Below the pieces are notes generated by a model. That model saw only the letters and a list, made by a program, of their open reading frames with translations. It was not told the origin of the DNA and did no database searches. Below, piece after piece: positions 57,120-61,263 of a stretch of 61,263 nucleotides of DNA. The position numbers and the translations under genes are program-made. How positions within the stretch are numbered: position 1 is the stretch's first letter; each line of letters starts with the position of its first letter. The DNA is from Priapulus caudatus. Its lineage: Eukaryota > Priapulida > Priapulimorpha > Priapulimorphida > Priapulidae. The stretch spans positions 2,759 through 64,021 of the forward strand of contig NW_014577937.1 of assembly GCF_000485595.1 (NCBI RefSeq). The letters run 5' to 3'.

Positions 57120-57899
57120 TCGAACAAATAAATATTGAATGTCTATAGTAGATGATGAAAATTATTATTATTATTATATATGTGAATATCCTTGTGTATT
57201 AGTAGCAGAGAAAGTTAGAATTGTTTACTCTGTTTTCATCTATGGGACATTTTATTAAAACAAAATGTATCTTTCTGTACATACTGTACAGTGATGTGCA
57301 CCTGGTTTATACAAGGTATGTGAAAGCCATAATTTATGTCGTTTTAACTAAGAGTAATTCCCACCAAATAAACTGGGGGTTTTCAGTGGACATAATCTTT
57401 AATTAATAGCCAATTAAATTATTTATGAAGTGATCAAGCACACTTTATCAAGTTAGAATAATCTAATAATTTAACATTATTTGGTATGAGTATATAGATA
57501 AAAACTAAATAATGATTATCAATGTATAAAACAAGTTCCTTGCTACTCAAAAAGAAATAACATACACAACCATCATATAGCTGAATGGTTATACTGATAT
57601 ATTTAGTTGATAAGCCCAGATTATCAATTGCAACTTACACTTTCATTGTGCCTTGTAAAACATTGTTTGCCAAAACATTGGGTACACAAAATTCTACACT
57701 CGGAGTGAATGAGCTGTTTCTAACTGTGGTAGGTAAATTCTGTTCCAATTGTATTTCACTCAAAATGTTCCTTTACAATTACTAAGACCTATAGCACTAC
57801 ACATTCTTTACAAATATATAGAAGATATTTATAGTTAACTAACAAAATTTAGTTATACATTTTCTATTTTAGTTTCTCATCGTCAAGAACAGCTAAAAC
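57120..57899. other. No gene recognised
   Basis: AT-rich flank with broken frames on both strands and a short (ATT)n near 57,162-57,178. Confidence 0.5.
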
Positions 57900-58170
57900 C
57901 ACAGGCACTTGGGACAGAGTTAGTAAAAACTGAAAATAATATAAACGCACATTCACAAATACTACCGTACCTCTCAATTACAGTTCCACTGTTGTGTCAC
58001 TGTATATCAACTTTCCTTCATAAAAACTAACGCCGAACGCTCCCGCACTCGCCGCTGCGAGTGTGCTGTGTCGCCATTATAGTGAGCGTTCAGCATTAGT
58101 TTTTATGAAGGAAAGTATCATATTAGTTCATATTATTTTCAGTTTTTACTGACTGTCCCAAGTGCCTGTG
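57900..58170. mobile_element. 271-bp hairpin MITE
   Basis: Starts CACAGGCACTTGGGACAG and ends CTGTCCCAAGTGCCTGTG. Further in, AGTAAAAACTGAAAATAATAT and ACTTTCCTTCATAAAAACTA recur in reverse complement, so most of the element is one imperfect hairpin. Flanks GCTAAAAC and ACTAAAAC differ by one base and may be an 8-bp duplication. Confidence 0.8.
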
Positions 58171-58829
58171 ACTAAAACAGTCATGAGTCATTGAATAATA
58201 AATAGAAAGAAATGCAGCAGGCAGCAATGTACCACTACTAATAATTATATGAATGGCAGTATTTGTTACTTGCCATGCAAGAGCAACAAAAAATTGATAT
58301 CTCCACGTGCAAAATGAGATTGCAAATTAGCACCACTGTGAATATAAGTTAATATCACCATACCATCCATGTATTGTTCAAATGTCGTTTGTCCACAGAA
58401 CCATGCATATATGTCCAATGCTAACAAGAACATGCATTAATTAATTCTAAAATATTACAAATTTAATAATATTCTCATTGGATTTTCATCAGTACTTCAA
58501 TCCACGAATCATTTGTTATAAAAATATAGATATTGTCCCAATAAAATGTGTGTTACAATAAATAATAGATGAATATGGCAGTACTGGTCTATAATCCTAC
58601 GGGTCGTTGGCCCTACGGTAAGAAGGGTTGAGAGTGAGAGTGGACTTTGCAAAATGAACTGTTTATTTAAATTTGTTATTTAATAGCGTTTGCTACAATT
58701 TACAAACGTTTTATTACGGTTAGTAAAACACTTGTAATAATTATTACAAATTATAAGGTTACATTTAAGTTATTGAAAAATGTTGGCCAAAATCGTTTTA
58801 TTAACGTACACTAAACGTTGATAGTAATG

Positions 58830-59480
58830 TTAAGCCCTGCTCAGGTCGCCCTACGATTTGACTATCGGCGACTACTTTATCGCCGATTAGCAGCGTAGCA
58901 ACACTCACGTCGACTTGAAGTGACTTCACGCAGTACATCGCCGATCAGATCGTAGCATTCTGCAGGAAACGTAGATGGGTTCGCGGCCCCAGTATTTGTA
59001 CTAGCACAAGCAGTTCTTTAGCACAAACAGAGCAAGCTTGACGCCGGTCAAATGAGTCTAAAACGAGTCACATGACCAACAAAATGGCGCTTACCAGTAA
59101 AGACCAGGTAACTTCGTAAATCTATCCTCAATTTTCTGAAAATCGTTATAATGTGCAGAAAAATAATTAAAAAAATTGCCTGTGATATACGGAAAACTTA
59201 ATATATATTTGAGAAAGGGTTTGTGCAATAATCCCTCCTTGTAAACTGCTGTGTAGGCTGCCATTTTGTTAATCACGTGACTTTTGATAATCATGTGACT
59301 CGACGCGTAGCGGTGATTGGCTGCCACTCACGATTTGTCGCCGACCGCCGCATAGAAATAGAACCGTTTCTATTCCTGCGATCGCAGTCGGCGACCGTAT
59401 TTTCGATCGTAAGAGAACTCATGTCGAGTTTAGTCGCCGATGTTTTTATCGGCGATCTGGCCTGTTTTTGACGTACGATC
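58830..59480. repeat. Repeat with clustered TCGCCGAT/ATCGGCGA palindromes
   Basis: TCGCCGAT, ATCGGCGA and near variants occur at least six times, twice as close hairpins (58,873-58,897 and 59,434-59,458) near the two ends. The arrangement suggests a MITE with palindromic subterminal motifs, but exact ends are unclear. Confidence 0.4.
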
Positions 59481-59495
59481 TTCAAATTTTGTAAA

Positions 59496-60186
59496 ATGAT
59501 GAAAATGAAAAATGAGCTTATTAGAACTAACCACATAGGGGTGGAGCTAGAGCTAGACAAGAGTAACCCAACAGCCGTGGAAACGGTGGAGAAATACATT
59601 GCCAGTAAAACAGACTGGGATGAATGGAAAAGAATCACCGACAAACTTTTTGAACAGTGGTTACGGAACACTGAGGATATCGGTGAAGCCTCGATCGAGG
59701 AGCTGTACAATTATGGAAGTGTTCAATAAATGTAAGGATCAGAGTGTACCAAAGAAAAAAGTCAAGGCAGGCTGCCATAGAACTAAGCCGCCCTGGATCA
59801 CTAACAGGGTGAAGGAGGCAAGACATCGCCTAAACCTTGCGAAAAGAGGGTACAAGAGGTCTACCGACCAAAACTTCAACAGTTTAGTTGAGGCAAAGGC
59901 GGAATGTGAGACGGCAGAAGAGGAAGCCAAGGAAGAGTGGGTAGATGATGTGTGCAATAGACTGAATTCCACCAAGGACCCAAGAGAACTCTGGGATACT
60001 TCGAGACTATTAACTTCCTACCAAGAGAGAGATGGGTGCGATGTTCTGCCATTGTTCAACTACCAAAACGAGCCAGTGTTTGACAAAGCAGAGAAAAGCA
60101 GGATCCTTCAACATTCTTCAGTGGTAGTCATCTTCAAGAAGGAGACTTTAACACCGAGTTTAAGAAGGTTGTGGAAGAGGAATTAG
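59496..60186 (+). pseudogene. LINE ORF2 linker region
   Basis: Reads YIASKTDWDEWKRITDKLFE, then in the next frame KPPWITNRVKEARHRLNLAK and WVDDVCNRLNSTKDPRELWD. This segment, without enzymatic motifs, lies just before RT in Jockey-like ORF2. One frame change occurs near 59,715 and another near 60,110. Confidence 0.75.
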
Positions 60187-60520
60187 CCCACATAATTGCG
60201 GAACCTGCAACAGGAATCAGTGTCAAATTCGACATAGAACACTTGGAACGCCCTATCACAATTGACGAGACTATAGCAGCCTTGATGCACCTTGTTAAAG
60301 GGAAGGCAGCAGGCCCTGATAAAGTGTTCTGTGAGTTATTGATTAATGCTAGTGAGCAGCTAGTGATGGCCAGCCATAGATTATTTGCCCTTGGCTTTGA
60401 AAAAGGCAAAATCCCTAGAGACTGGAAGACAGCGGAGGTGAAATTCACAAAGAAAGCCGGTAAGAAGTCGTATCATAATCCTTCATCATATCTACCTATC
60501 AGCCTATCAACAAGGCTCTC
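60171..60520 (+). pseudogene. LINE reverse transcriptase, first blocks
   Basis: ITIDETIAALMHLVKGKAAG then PDKVFCELL, and GKIPRDWKTAEVKFTKKAGK followed by SSYLPISL. These are RT blocks 0-2 of non-LTR elements. The sequence then jumps straight to the RT C-terminus, so the FxxDxxxAFD and YADD blocks are deleted. Confidence 0.85.
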
Positions 60521-61177
60521 GCATCCCTCAGAATGGTTAAGAGCACAGAGCATATTACCACCAAGAAAATGCTTCAACTGTACAAAGCGCTTGTGCTACC
60601 CCACCTGCAATATACTGTGGCCGTATGGCAAAATTCCAGCCATTGCCACAAACAGGAGAGTATCCAAAGAAAAGGTCTGGCCCTATGGTCAGAGAAATTG
60701 GAAAGGTACTGGCCTTGGAAAAAGCTGAACCACTGATCCAGCTTTGGGAACATTGGCAGGACAGGGACAAAGGAGAGAGACACCTGTCACCATTTGGGTT
60801 ATGTCAAATCCAACTGGCAGATATGACCTACGAGACCAACATCACAGTGTCGGTCATGGAGCCCTGCTTCTCGTACGTCATTTCCCTGCTCCCTGCAGCC
60901 AATACGCACGTCTCCAACTCTAGGGTCGTCAAAAGCCAGAACAAGATAGCAGGAGGATGCTGCCAAAGACATCATTGGCGGCATCATGAGCAGTTGCCCT
61001 ATAGGTGCAGTGATCTCCTGCATCTCCTCACTATCTCCAGATGTAAAAGTCGAATGTTATCTGGAAGCACTAGGCATTCCGGTTAGGCCAAAACAAAATA
61101 TAGGTGTGGTTACCGTTACCCGACCGACCCTATTTATTCCCAGCGACCCTAAACATTTTATTGTCAATTTTCTTTAA
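60521..61177 (+). pseudogene. LINE ORF2 C-terminal region
   Basis: TTKKMLQLYKALVLPHLQY with VAVWQNSS and SIQRKGLAL is the thumb/C-terminal region of Jockey-like RT. After a second deletion it continues REIGKVLALEKAEPLIQLWE to about 60,950. The rest is broken. Confidence 0.7.
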
Positions 61178-61263
61178 GTAAAAAAAAAAATTGGACAGTT
61201 CCTGCTTCAAAAGGCACAACGCACATCCTTCGGACATGGTTCGTAAATAAAATGTTTCAATAA

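Larger units (their letters stand above)
59490..61263 (+). mobile_element. Internally deleted LINE (Jockey/CR1-type non-LTR element)
   Basis: The + strand reads the linker between endonuclease and reverse transcriptase, then the first RT blocks, then the RT C-terminus and element C-terminus. The endonuclease and the central catalytic RT blocks are missing. A few frame changes occur, but most codons are intact, so it is a fairly young copy. It reaches the window edge, where AATAAA (61,246) may be its polyadenylation signal. Confidence 0.8.

Noticed and set aside
59291-59710. 139-codon minus-strand frame
   Set aside because: It is antisense to the LINE coding sequence, which is the recognised strand.

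Overview
This is an AT-rich, intron-bearing, repeat-dense piece of an animal genome. Two host genes with canonical GT-AG introns, a decayed animal haem peroxidase, a nuclear tRNA-Glu and short TTAGGG tracts point to a metazoan. The mix of Ty3/gypsy, hAT, TTAA-site and LINE copies fits a marine invertebrate, but the sequence does not settle the phylum. No prokaryotic operon, CRISPR array or viral genome is visible.

Layout. 1-5.3 kb is a degraded Ty3/gypsy element with two 132-bp LTRs. Its pol gene is split by a 1.8-kb segment that duplicates the 3' end of the peroxidase locus. 5.3-16.4 kb has no recognisable gene: it holds a tandem repeat, a fold-back element, a minus-strand LTR-element candidate and (CA)n tracts. 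16.6-20.0 kb holds the C-terminal half of the haem peroxidase gene on the + strand, broken by many frame changes. 20-34.6 kb is mostly duplicated blocks, microsatellites, GC-rich islands, a hAT fragment, a large (GATA)n array and a 678-bp palindrome next to a hammerhead-ribozyme-like motif. 35-36.5 kb holds a hAT transposase fragment, tRNA-Glu(CTC) and a possible small membrane protein.

36.8-44.6 kb is a three-exon gene for a 131-residue secreted, cysteine-containing protein. Its first intron carries a Ty3/gypsy element (37,942-43,109) bounded by a perfect 5-bp target duplication. 46.5-55.1 kb is a complete six-exon NAA20, the catalytic subunit of the NatB N-terminal acetyltransferase. It is 173 codons long, every junction keeps phase, and exon 2 is only 25 nt. 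Its introns carry several non-autonomous DNA transposons, including a hAT element with a perfect 8-bp target duplication. Its last exon sits between two inverted copies of one repeat. 55.6-59.5 kb is repeats and MITEs, and 59.5 kb to the end is an internally deleted LINE.

The first 33 kb and parts of 43 kb contain direct duplicate pairs that differ mainly by short insertions and deletions, together with single-N and N-run joins. This suggests unmerged haplotype or low-quality consensus sequence, so the broken frames there should not be read as biological without checking reads. The two confident host genes lie in a cleaner part of the window. The items most worth following up are the hammerhead-like motif beside the palindrome, the secreted protein of unknown function, and the inverted-repeat pair around the NAA20 terminal exon.
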